64,000 bases of DNA from JAQBDA01 sp032124675 (GTDB lineage: Bacteria; Chloroflexota; Anaerolineae; Anaerolineales; UBA4823), in assembly GCA_032124675.1 (NCBI GenBank), contig JAQBDA010000095.1, positions 1-64,000 on the forward strand, read 5' to 3'. Made by a program: the position numbers and the translations under genes. The first letter of the stretch is position 1, and each line of letters opens with the position of its first letter. The notes under the pieces were generated by a model, which made no database searches, was not told the origin of the DNA, and worked only from the letters and a program-made list of their open reading frames with translations. Of the stretch, positions 34,563 to 42,452 are shown one piece after another.

Positions 34563-35594
34563 CATGACCTCGATGCTGGAAAGATGGATAACATCGCTCA
34601 GCGAATCGGCGCCCTCGGTCACGGTGAGCAGCACCTTGGTGGGATCACCGATATTATACGGCACCTCAACCACAAATTCTCCATAGCTGCCCGGTCCGGG
34701 CCCATTCACCCCTGCCAGACGCATGCCGACTTCCCTTCCCTCCGCGGTAACCAGCCGCACCAGCAGCGGGTTCTCGCTGCCCGGGCGCGCCAGCCCGCTT
34801 ACGATCAGCGTGCCGCCCTGGATCAGGGTGCGCTTGGTCGGCTCACGGATGATGATCGGCGACAGCACGTCCATCGGCGGCACGATATCCGCCTCGCCTA
34901 CCGAGAGCAGGATCAGCGGCACCGAGTTCATCGCCACCGTGCGCCCGAACTCGTCATCCACGCTGATCTTCAGCCAGGCAGCTTCCGCAGTGGCGGCGAT
35001 CTCGAAGTCCAGGTCCAGGGACATCACTGCCCAGGCGCCCAAGGGCACGAAGTCCATCACCTTGATATTGCGCACCAGCAGGCGCTCGTCTTCGCCGATC
35101 AGCTCGACGCGCACCCTACCGCCTGCCCCTGGTTTCAGGTAAGCATAAATATGCAGCGGCGAGGTGACCTTGGAGAAGGCTCCCAGGTTGCGGATCTCGA
35201 TGCCGGCATTGGGGGTCTCCGGCGTGGGAGTGGGCGTCGGCGGCGGGGGCAGAGTATATGGCGTGGCGGATGGCCCCGCGGGGGTGCGGGTGGGCGTCAC
35301 AGACGGCTGAGTGGTGGGGCTGGCGGTGACCTGCGGGGTGACTGTGCTCTGCTCCAGTGAGATGCCGTCTATTTCCGCACCGGCGAGCGCTGTGCCGGAC
35401 TCCCCGTTGGCCTGCACGGTGAGGGCAATCACGGTCGGCAGATGCTGGGTGGGGATGGGAGTTGGCAGCGTGGGTCCTACCAGCACGCTGCAGCCGCTCA
35501 GAACCATGCCGGTCAGCAGGCTCAGCGCCAGCCTGGGCGAGAGGAGACCCTCAAGGCGCAGGCGTTTGTTTAACCGCATCCATATAGCGAGCAT
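34551..35594 (-). CDS. Lipoprotein with Thr/Pro-rich linker and beta-sandwich domains
   Basis: The signal LALSLLTGMVLSGC ends in a good lipobox. A Thr/Pro-rich stretch rich in TPTP follows, spanning about 60 residues, and then about 200 residues of beta-rich sequence (EIRNLGAFSKVTSPLHIYAY; GTLIVSGLARPGSENPL) resembling immunoglobulin-like bacterial spore germination/Gmad2-type domains. I do not assign a function. The start is uncertain: ATG at 35594, 35579 and 35651 are all in frame. I prefer 35594, 28 bp after the response regulator stop. Confidence 0.72.
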   Translation of the reverse strand: MLAIWMRLNKRLRLEGLLSPRLALSLLTGMVLSGCSVLVGPTLPTPIPTQHLPTVIALTVQANGESGTALAGAEIDGISLEQSTVTPQVTASPTTQPSVTPTRTPAGPSATPYTLPPPPTPTPTPETPNAGIEIRNLGAFSKVTSPLHIYAYLKPGAGGRVRVELIGEDERLLVRNIKVMDFVPLGAWAVMSLDLDFEIAATAEAAWLKISVDDEFGRTVAMNSVPLILLSVGEADIVPPMDVLSPIIIREPTKRTLIQGGTLIVSGLARPGSENPLLVRLVTAEGREVGMRLAGVNGPGPGSYGEFVVEVPYNIGDPTKVLLTVTEGADSLSDVIHLSSIEVMLSP

Positions 35595-35622
35595 CCGTAT
35601 GGGGTCCCTCGCACCGCCGTTC

Positions 35623-35988
35623 TCAGGCGGAGGTGTACTGCTGGATCGCATCCAGCAGGGTTTGCAGGCGGATCGGCTTGTTCAAGTAAGCCTGTGCCCC
35701 GGCCTGGTGGGCCAGCTCGGCAGCATCCAGCTCAGGGCTGGCAGAAAGCACCAGCAGCGGCGTGGTAGACAGGCCAGGGACCTGGCGCAGCTTCTCGATC
35801 AGCGCCAGACCGCCGATATCCGGCAGGTTGATATCCAGGAAGATGATATCCGGGGTGTCTTTTCTGGCGCTGCTCAGTGCCTCCTGCCCGCTGGTGGCCC
35901 AGATCGACTGGTGTCCGAACACTTCGACAGCTTTGCCGAGCGTCTGCAGGGTCATTGGATCATCGTCGATGAATAATACTCGCGCCAT
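35623..35988 (-). CDS. Stand-alone response regulator receiver
   Basis: The 121-residue CheY-like receiver has all functional residues: acidic pair in FIDDDP, phosphoacceptor Asp in IIFLDINLPD, Ser in LVLSAS and Lys in NKPIR. There is no output domain. No histidine kinase is adjacent; the downstream gene is a lipoprotein 28 bp away. It may signal through protein contact. Confidence 0.93.
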   Translation of the reverse strand: MARVLFIDDDPMTLQTLGKAVEVFGHQSIWATSGQEALSSARKDTPDIIFLDINLPDIGGLALIEKLRQVPGLSTTPLLVLSASPELDAAELAHQAGAQAYLNKPIRLQTLLDAIQQYTSA

Positions 35989-36085
35989 ACGCTTCTTTGC
36001 CTTCGACCGGGGTCGCCTGGCTGGATTTTACCATGCAGGCAGGTAAACTGACCTGTCTCCCTTGAAAGGGGATCATCAAGGTGAA

Positions 36086-37588
36086 TTATAGACCGTAGAT
36101 ATCGCTGTATTTACCCTTCAGATAGCGCACATATGGTGCCGCGTCGATCCGCGATCCGGTGACGCGCTCGATCAGCTCCTGCGCTTCGAACTTGGACCCG
36201 TGCCGGTGGATCTTCTCAACCAGCCAGCCCAGCAGCTCGGCGAATTCGCCTTGCTCGATCTGCTCTGAGAGATTGGGGATATCGGCATTGATGCGCTCCC
36301 ACAGCTGCAAGGAGACCAGGTTGCCCAGGGCGTAGGTGGAGAAGTAGCCGAAGTAGCCGTCTGACCAGTGCACGTCCTGAAGCACGCCGTCGCTGTCGTC
36401 CGGCGGGGTCAGCCCCAGGTAATCCTGCATGCGGCTGTTCCATGCCTCCGGCAGGTCTTTTACCTGCAGCGAGCCTTCCATCAGGGCGATCTCGAGCTCC
36501 AGGCGCAGCATGATATGCAGGTTGTAGGTGGCCTCGTCCGCTTCCACCCGGATCAGGGAGGGCTCGACTTTGTTGATCCCCCGGTAAAAGGTCATCAGAT
36601 CGATGTTCCCAAGCTGTGCCGGGAAGTATTCCTGCAGGCGCGGGTAGAAATGCCGCCAGAAGGGCAGCGAGCGCCCGACCAGGTTCTCCCACATGCGCGA
36701 CTGCGATTCGTGCAGCGCCAGGGATTCCAGGTCGCACAGCGGACCGCGGCTCAGGGACGGGTCGACCCCCATATCGTATAGGGCGTGCCCGGTTTCGTGC
36801 ATGGTGCTGAACAGCGCCGAGCCGACATAATCCGGCAAAAACCGGGTGGTGATGCGCACGTCGTCGACGCCGAAGCTGGTGGTGAACGGGTGGGCTGCTT
36901 TATCCTGGCGGCCGCGCTGCCAGTTATAGCCGAACTTGCTGATCACCTCCACCCCGAAATCCCACTGCTTCTGTTCGTCGAACGGCTGGTGCAGGAACGA
37001 GTCGTCCACCTGCGGCTTTTCGGTGATGGCCTGGATCAGATCCACCTGCTGCGGGCGCAGGGCGCTGAAAATCGCCTGCACTTCGGCGGTCTTCATACCC
37101 GGCTCGTACTCGTCCAGCAGCGGGTCGTAGATATGGTCGTAGGGGGCGAACAGCGCCGCGAAGCGGCGGCGCTGTTCGACGATTTTTTCCAGGTAGGGCC
37201 GGAACCTGGCGAAGTCGTTCGCCGGGCGCGCTTCCTGCCAGACGGAGAAGGCCACCGCGGTCAGCTCGGTCAGCTCTGCCACCATCTCCGGAGGCACGCG
37301 GGTGTTCTTGTCGTACAGCCGCCGGGTGACTTTGACCAGCCGGGCATCATCGGAGTCGGGCGGCCAATCTTTGGCGGCGGGTTCCAGCTCCTCCAGCAGC
37401 CGCCCGACTTCATCCGACGTCAGGCGTATATGAGACAGCTTGCGCAGCGTGCCCATCTGCTGGCCGCGCGCTTCTGCGCCACCCGGGGGCATATAGGTCT
37501 GCTGGTCCCATTCCAGCACCAGTGCGGCTCTATCCAGGTCGTCCCACTCCGCCAGGATAGCCTTCAATTGGTCGAGTTTTTCTTGCAT
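36086..37588 (-). CDS. Carboxypeptidase Taq (M32 family metallocarboxypeptidase)
   Basis: The 500-residue helical protein has the M32 zinc motif HETGHALYD (about residue 268) and the third-ligand block ALHESQSRMWEN. The N-terminal VLEWDQQTYMPPGGAEARG is diagnostic of the family. It removes C-terminal residues from peptides in the cytoplasm. I chose the ATG at 37588; an ATG at 37609 is in frame and overlaps the AAGGAG ribosome site. Open frame further upstream is repeat DNA, not coding. Confidence 0.95.
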   Translation of the reverse strand: MQEKLDQLKAILAEWDDLDRAALVLEWDQQTYMPPGGAEARGQQMGTLRKLSHIRLTSDEVGRLLEELEPAAKDWPPDSDDARLVKVTRRLYDKNTRVPPEMVAELTELTAVAFSVWQEARPANDFARFRPYLEKIVEQRRRFAALFAPYDHIYDPLLDEYEPGMKTAEVQAIFSALRPQQVDLIQAITEKPQVDDSFLHQPFDEQKQWDFGVEVISKFGYNWQRGRQDKAAHPFTTSFGVDDVRITTRFLPDYVGSALFSTMHETGHALYDMGVDPSLSRGPLCDLESLALHESQSRMWENLVGRSLPFWRHFYPRLQEYFPAQLGNIDLMTFYRGINKVEPSLIRVEADEATYNLHIMLRLELEIALMEGSLQVKDLPEAWNSRMQDYLGLTPPDDSDGVLQDVHWSDGYFGYFSTYALGNLVSLQLWERINADIPNLSEQIEQGEFAELLGWLVEKIHRHGSKFEAQELIERVTGSRIDAAPYVRYLKGKYSDIYGL

Positions 37589-37654
37589 ATTAGAATTTAT
37601 CTCCTTCATTTTGGTTGATGATAGATGATGCAGCAGCATCAAAACTACGTATAT

Positions 37655-37791
37655 GTCATACCGAGTCACGCTCTTTGTGGCGAGGAATCTCTGGGACCGT
37701 ATTACCTTATTACCTTGCCTCCTTATTGCCTTATTACTTGAGGATGACAATAGGGATTCCTCTCCTTCGCTGCGCTCTGGATCGGAATGAC
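37655..37791. mobile_element. MITE-like repeat with an internal 8-bp repeat tract
   Basis: It begins GTCATACCGAG and ends GATCGGAATGAC, related to the termini of 17487-17579. The interior carries GAGGAATCTC and GGGATTCCTC as inner mirrored sequences. Between them are five 8-bp units (ATTACCTT, ATTACCTT, GCCTCCTT, ATTGCCTT, ATTACTTG; 37701-37740). Confidence 0.68.
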
Positions 37792-37800
37792 AGTCTCGAA

Positions 37801-38742
37801 TTACGCCACCTGCCAGCGCAGCGGCTCCCCGCCCAGCGCTCTCAGCACTTCCTCTGCGATATCCACCGCCGCACGTACCTGGGCTTCCTCGGTCTGGGCG
37901 CTGATATGCGGGGTGGCGATCAGGTGCGGGTGCGCGACCAAGGCGGTCAGCCCCGGCGGTTCCTGGGCGTATACGTCCAGGGCCGCGCCGGCCACCTGCC
38001 CCGATTCCAGCCCCCCCAGCAGGGCGCGCTCGTCGATCAAGCCGCCGCGTGCGGTGCACACCAGCCGCACGCCGGGTTTCATCTGGGCTAGGGCCTGGTC
38101 GCCGATCATGCCGCGCGTCTCGGCGATCAGGGGCACATGCAGGCTGATATAGTCCGCGCGGGCGTACAGCTCCTCCAGGGGCAGCGGCTCGGCGCCGCGC
38201 GTCCGGATCACGTCCGGGGTAAGCAGAGGGTCGTAGCCCACCACGCTCATTCCCAGCGCGGCTGCTCGCTGGGCGACTGCTGCGCCGATATTGCCCATGC
38301 CGATCACGCCCAGCGTCTTGCCGTTGAGCTCGCTGCCAACAAATTTTTTCTTCTCCCAGGAGCCTGCTTTCATGGAGGCATCCGCCCGCGGGATATGGCG
38401 CGCCAGCGCCAGCATCAACGCCAGGGTCTGCTCGGCGACCGCCAGCGTGGTGGCGGTTGGAGCGTTGACCACAATCACCCCTCGCCGCCGGGCGGCTTCC
38501 AGGTCGATATTGTCCACGCCCACCCCGGCGCGCCCGACCACCTTCAGCCGTCCGGCAGCATCCAGCAGTTCTGCGGTCACTTTGGTGCGGCTGCGCACGA
38601 CCAGGGCTTCGTAAATCCCGATCACGTACAGCAGATTCGCGGCCGCGATGCCGGTTGAGTCCTCAACCTCTGTCTGGGCGCGCAAGATGGCCTGCCCCTC
38701 TTCATCCAGTCCATCGGCAATTAATAGTTTCCATTCGCTCAT
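37801..38742 (-). CDS. serA: D-3-phosphoglycerate dehydrogenase, short form
   Basis: The first step of serine synthesis. The 313-residue protein has the D-isomer-specific dehydrogenase layout: GVGVDNIDLEAARRRGV, Rossmann motif GVIGMGNIG, catalytic Arg in TARGGLID, Glu in AQEPPG and His in TPHISAQT. It lacks the C-terminal ACT and intervening domains of regulated SerA, so it is probably not feedback-inhibited by serine. Its product could feed the O-phosphoserine route of the cysM operon. Another 2-hydroxyacid dehydrogenase activity cannot be excluded. Confidence 0.85.
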   Translation of the reverse strand: MSEWKLLIADGLDEEGQAILRAQTEVEDSTGIAAANLLYVIGIYEALVVRSRTKVTAELLDAAGRLKVVGRAGVGVDNIDLEAARRRGVIVVNAPTATTLAVAEQTLALMLALARHIPRADASMKAGSWEKKKFVGSELNGKTLGVIGMGNIGAAVAQRAAALGMSVVGYDPLLTPDVIRTRGAEPLPLEELYARADYISLHVPLIAETRGMIGDQALAQMKPGVRLVCTARGGLIDERALLGGLESGQVAGAALDVYAQEPPGLTALVAHPHLIATPHISAQTEEAQVRAAVDIAEEVLRALGGEPLRWQVA

Positions 38743-38794
38743 CTGTTCTGCCTCGCGCGCCGGGCAATTGATTTTACCTCAGAATGAATATGTA

Positions 38795-38830
38795 ACCACG
38801 AAGAAGCGAAGACACGAAGGTACACGAACT
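38795..38830. repeat. ACCACGAAG-type intergenic repeat
   Basis: AACCACGAAGAAGCGAAGAC, then ACGAAGGTACACGAA, is the widespread 'CACGAAG' intergenic repeat type. It lies between serA and cutA. Confidence 0.45.
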
Positions 38831-38915
38831 GCCATATTCAAATATCTTTGATTTCTCGAAACCGGACAGTTCCGTTACAATTATATTTTCCAACACTTTA
38901 AATATGGAGCTGATC

Positions 38916-39248
38916 ATGAAGCTTGAACATATCGTCGTCCTGATAACCACCCCCTCAGCTGAAGTGGGCGAACGGATCGCCGCCGCGTTGCTGGCTCAAA
39001 AGCTGGCCGCCTGCGTCAACATCCTGCCTTCTATCACTTCGATCTTCGCCTGGCAGGGCGAAGTGCAGAACGACCAGGAATCCCTGCTGCTGGTGAAGAC
39101 GCGTGCCGACCTGTTCCACGACCAACTTGTCCCCGCTGTCAAAGACCTGCACCCCTACGATGTGCCGGAGATTATCGCCCTGCCGGTGGTCATGGGCTCG
39201 CAAAGCTACCTGGACTGGATCGCTGCTGAGACTGTATCAGCACAATAA
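38916..39248 (+). CDS. cutA: CutA divalent-ion tolerance protein
   Basis: The 110-residue trimeric ferredoxin-like protein shows the family motifs AAALLAQKLAACVNILP, WQGEVQNDQESLLLVKT and HPYDVPEIIALPV. The start at 38916 has GGAG 6 bp upstream; the ATG at 38904 overlaps that site. CutA is linked to copper tolerance in E. coli, but its general role is unclear. It lies 26 bp upstream of the aminotransferase gene. Confidence 0.95.
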   Translation: MKLEHIVVLITTPSAEVGERIAAALLAQKLAACVNILPSITSIFAWQGEVQNDQESLLLVKTRADLFHDQLVPAVKDLHPYDVPEIIALPVVMGSQSYLDWIAAETVSAQ

Positions 39249-39274
39249 CTGCTTGCACCAAGTGAGGGTACAAG

Positions 39275-40465
39275 ATGCACTATGACTTCGACCGCCGCAT
39301 CGACCTGCGCAGCACGGATTGCGCCCGCTGGCGCACCTATGATGAAGACGTGATCCCCCTATGGGTGGCGGATATGGATTTCGCCTCACCGCAGCCGGTG
39401 ATCCGGGCTCTGCAGGAGCGGGTGGCGTGCGGCGTGTTTGGTTATCCGGAGGGGGTGAGCGGTAAGCCGACCGATAATTTAGAGCTGCGCCAGGTCATCG
39501 TCGAACGGCTGGAGAGTCTGTATCGCTGGCAGGTGAGTCCTGAGGAGATCGTATTCATGCCAGGCGTGGTCACCGGGTTCAACCTGGCCTGCCAGGCGGT
39601 GGCGGAGCCAGGCGGAGCAGTGCTGGTCCAGCCGCCGGTCTACCACCCTTTCCTGGAAGCCCCGCACAACGCCGGGCTGGAGCGCCAGGATGCGCAGTTG
39701 ACCCGCCTGCCGGATGGCTCCTACGAGATTGATTTCGATGTCTTCTCATCCAAGCTCACCGGTCAGACTCGCATGTTCCTCCTGTGCAGCCCGCACAACC
39801 CGGTGGGCAGGGTTTTTCGCGGTGATGAACTCCTGCGGCTGGCTGAGATCTGCCTGCAGCGCGGCGTGCTGATCTGCTCCGACGAGATCCACTGCGATCT
39901 GGCTTACAGCGGTTATCAGCACATCCCGATTGCATCGCTTGACCCGGAGATTGCCCGCAATACCATCACCCTAATGGCGCCCAGCAAGACGTTCAACATT
40001 CCCGGCTTGCAGTTTTCCTTTGCCGTCATCCAGAACCCCGAGCTGCGCGAGGTATATCAAAAATCCAGCCGCGGTCTGGCGGGCTGGATCAATACCCTGG
40101 GCTGGGTAGCAGCCCAGGCTGCCTATCAGGAAGGGCAGGAGTGGCTGGAGCAGGTCATGGCTTACCTGCAGGCCAACCGGGATTATTTAATTGCGTACGT
40201 GCGGGATGAGCTGCCCGGAATCAGCATGGCAAGTCCGCAGGGCACCTACCTGGCCTGGCTCGACTGCCGCAGTTCGCGCGCCGGTGAAATGATGGGAGGT
40301 AAACAGGACCCTTCTGCATTCTTCCTGCAAAACGCCCGCGTGGCGTTGAGCGATGGGGCGATGTTTGGCGCCGGGGGCGAGGGCTTTGTGCGCCTCAACT
40401 TCGGCTGCCCGAGATCTAGATTGGCGGAAGCCCTGGAGCGTATGAAAGCAGCCCTGGAGCCCTAA
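39275..40465 (+). CDS. MalY/PatB-type PLP enzyme (putative cystathionine beta-lyase)
   Basis: The 396-residue fold-type I aminotransferase-like enzyme has PLP Lys in APSKTFNIPGL and the MalY/PatB signatures PLWVADMDF, LLCSPHNPVGRV and CSDEIHCDL. PatB and MalY cleave C-S bonds of cystathionine or cysteine. It could supply homocysteine or recycle sulfur in the same cell as the cysM pathway. It is co-oriented with cutA. The stop codon lies within a 7-bp repeat tract. Confidence 0.9.
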   Translation: MHYDFDRRIDLRSTDCARWRTYDEDVIPLWVADMDFASPQPVIRALQERVACGVFGYPEGVSGKPTDNLELRQVIVERLESLYRWQVSPEEIVFMPGVVTGFNLACQAVAEPGGAVLVQPPVYHPFLEAPHNAGLERQDAQLTRLPDGSYEIDFDVFSSKLTGQTRMFLLCSPHNPVGRVFRGDELLRLAEICLQRGVLICSDEIHCDLAYSGYQHIPIASLDPEIARNTITLMAPSKTFNIPGLQFSFAVIQNPELREVYQKSSRGLAGWINTLGWVAAQAAYQEGQEWLEQVMAYLQANRDYLIAYVRDELPGISMASPQGTYLAWLDCRSSRAGEMMGGKQDPSAFFLQNARVALSDGAMFGAGGEGFVRLNFGCPRSRLAEALERMKAALEP

Positions 40466-40524
40466 TCCCTGATCCCCTTGTTCCTAATTCCTAATCCCTT
40501 TGTTCCCTTATCCCCTATTACTCA
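40462..40524. repeat. 7-bp repeat tract joining two convergent stop codons
   Basis: Nine heptamers (CTAATCC, CTGATCC, CCTAATT, CCTAATC and others, ending TTACTCA) run from the stop codon of the MalY-type gene to that of the ABC permease. The whole intergenic space is repeat. Confidence 0.7.
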
Positions 40525-41744
40525 TACCTCAACGCCTCTACCGGCTCCAGGCTGGCGGCGCGGTTGGCCGGATACAACCCGAAGAACAGACCCACCGCGG
40601 TGGAGAACAGCGTCGCCATCAGGACCGTGTCGAGGCCGATGGCAGGATTGATCTCGGCGTTGTTGGCAGCCGCGATCTGCCCCACCGCAAACGAGATTGC
40701 CCAGCCTAGGGCGATGCCGATCAGTCCCCCGATCATGCTGAGCACCGACGATTCGGTCAGGAACTGGATCAGGATGTCCATGCGCCGCGCCCCGAGTGCC
40801 TTTCGCAGCCCGATCTCGCGCGTTCGCTCGGTCACCGAAACCAGCATGATGTTCATGATGCCGATCCCGCCCACCAGCAGCGATATAGCTGCGATGCCGC
40901 CCAGGAAGATGGTCAGCACCCCGGTGATCGTGCGTGCCGTATCCAGGAAATCCTGCTGGGTGAGGATGGTGAAGTCATCCGCGCCGACCGCCGTGCGATG
41001 TCGCGTGCGCAGGATCTGAGCGATCTCTTCGGCAGCCTGTGGGACGGTCTGTGCCCCGGCAGCCTGCACCAGCAGCATATCGACCCGGTCGCGCGAGGCA
41101 CGCCGCAGCAGGCGTGATTGGGCAGTGGACAGAGGGACAATAATCTGATCGTCCTCGTTGGAAAAGCCCGAGCCGCCCTTCGATTCGAGCACTCCGATGA
41201 CGCGGAAAGGCTGGCCTTCGATGCGCACTGTCTCGCCCACCAGTCCCTGCGTGCGCCCGAACAGACTCTCGGCGACATCCGGACCGAGCAGCACCACAGA
41301 TGCCTGTCCCAGGATATGCTCCTCCCGGATGAAATCCCCTTCGGCGACATTGACATTGCGCACCGGGCCGTAATCGGGGGTCACGCCCGATATCTGGGTG
41401 ACCTTGGTCTCGCCGCCGTAGGTCAGCGTGCCGCTGCCCTGCAGCACCGGAGCCACCGCGGCCACAGACGGAGCCGAGAACGGGTCGGAGATCGCATCTG
41501 CATCTCCCAGGGTAATCGGTTTGGGGTTGCGCACGTCCTCCGACCCACCGCGGAAAACGAACAGCAGGTTGGTGCCGATGCCTTGGATAGAGCCGGTGAT
41601 GGTGTTCTCTGCACCGCGGCCGATCGAGATCATGGCAATCACGGCTGCCACGCCGATCACGATCCCCAATATGGTCAGCCCGGAGCGCATTTTATTGGTG
41701 GACAGGCTCTCGAGTGCTTCGATGAATGACTGCCAGAACTTCAT
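40518..41744 (-). CDS. MacB-type ABC transporter permease
   Basis: The 408-residue protein has an N-terminal helix (LTILGIVIGVAAVIAMISIG), a large extracytoplasmic MacB_PCD domain, and three C-terminal helices of the FtsX domain (FLGGIAAISLLVGGIGIMNIMLV; a Gly/Ile-rich second helix; VLMATLFSTAVGLFFGLYPA). The cytoplasmic motif TERTREIGLRKALGAR is typical. It works with the ATPase encoded immediately upstream and with one of two adaptor proteins as a tripartite-like exporter. The stop lies in a repeat tract. Confidence 0.93.
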   Translation of the reverse strand: MKFWQSFIEALESLSTNKMRSGLTILGIVIGVAAVIAMISIGRGAENTITGSIQGIGTNLLFVFRGGSEDVRNPKPITLGDADAISDPFSAPSVAAVAPVLQGSGTLTYGGETKVTQISGVTPDYGPVRNVNVAEGDFIREEHILGQASVVLLGPDVAESLFGRTQGLVGETVRIEGQPFRVIGVLESKGGSGFSNEDDQIIVPLSTAQSRLLRRASRDRVDMLLVQAAGAQTVPQAAEEIAQILRTRHRTAVGADDFTILTQQDFLDTARTITGVLTIFLGGIAAISLLVGGIGIMNIMLVSVTERTREIGLRKALGARRMDILIQFLTESSVLSMIGGLIGIALGWAISFAVGQIAAANNAEINPAIGLDTVLMATLFSTAVGLFFGLYPANRAASLEPVEALRYE

Positions 41745-42431
41745 TTAAGCCTCCATTACCACACCATCGCGGATGTGAATGGTGCGCTGCAGTTGGGCCG
41801 CTATCTCCGGATCGTGTGTGACGACGATCAGGGTGGTGCCGTGCTCCCGGTTCAAGGAGAGCAGCAGATTCATGATCTCTTCACCGGATTTCGAGTCCAG
41901 GTTGCCGGTTGGCTCGTCAGCCAGGATGATGGATGGTTCGTTGACCAGGGCGCGGGCGATGGCGACACGCTGCTGCTGACCTCCGGACAGCTCATTAGGC
42001 CGGTGTTTGATGCGGTCGCCCAGACCGACCTGTTCGAGCGCGGTTTGAGCCTTTTCCTTGCGCTTGCCTGTATTGCCGGAGTACCTGAGCGGCAGCTCCA
42101 CATTCGACAGGGCGCTGGCACGCGGCAGCAGGTTGAAAGTTTGGAAGACGAACCCGACCTTGCGGTTGCGAATCTCCGCCAGCTGGTCATCCTTTAAATC
42201 TGCTACCGGCTCCCCGTCGAGGTAATATTCACCAGAGGTGGGCCGGTCCAGGCAGCCGATCATGTTCATCAGGGTGGATTTCCCGGACCCCGAGGGTCCC
42301 ATGATGGCGACCGCCTCGCCGCGCGTGACCCGCATCGAAAGGCCGCGCAAGGCATGCACCTCGACTTTGCCCATCTTGTAGACCTTGGTCAGGTCCCTGG
42401 TCTCAATAACGCAGTCATCACATTCTTGCAT
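41745..42431 (-). CDS. MacB/LolD-type ABC transporter ATPase
   Basis: Walker A GPSGSGKST, signature LSGGQQQRVAIARAL, and Walker B with D-loop ILADEPTGNLDSKSG. The 228 residues fit the LolD/MacB ATPase group. GGAG 6 bp upstream fixes the ATG at 42431. The stop directly abuts the permease start (41745/41744) and the adaptor gene lies 21 bp upstream, so the three are co-transcribed. Confidence 0.95.
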   Translation of the reverse strand: MQECDDCVIETRDLTKVYKMGKVEVHALRGLSMRVTRGEAVAIMGPSGSGKSTLMNMIGCLDRPTSGEYYLDGEPVADLKDDQLAEIRNRKVGFVFQTFNLLPRASALSNVELPLRYSGNTGKRKEKAQTALEQVGLGDRIKHRPNELSGGQQQRVAIARALVNEPSIILADEPTGNLDSKSGEEIMNLLLSLNREHGTTLIVVTHDPEIAAQLQRTIHIRDGVVMEA

Positions 42432-42452
42432 TGTTATCTCCAACTGCCGCGC

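Noticed and set aside
37589..38059. N-terminal extension of the M32 carboxypeptidase frame
   Set aside because: The extra 157 codons are the MITE-like repeat and the serA 3' end read out of frame. The family N-terminus begins at 37588.
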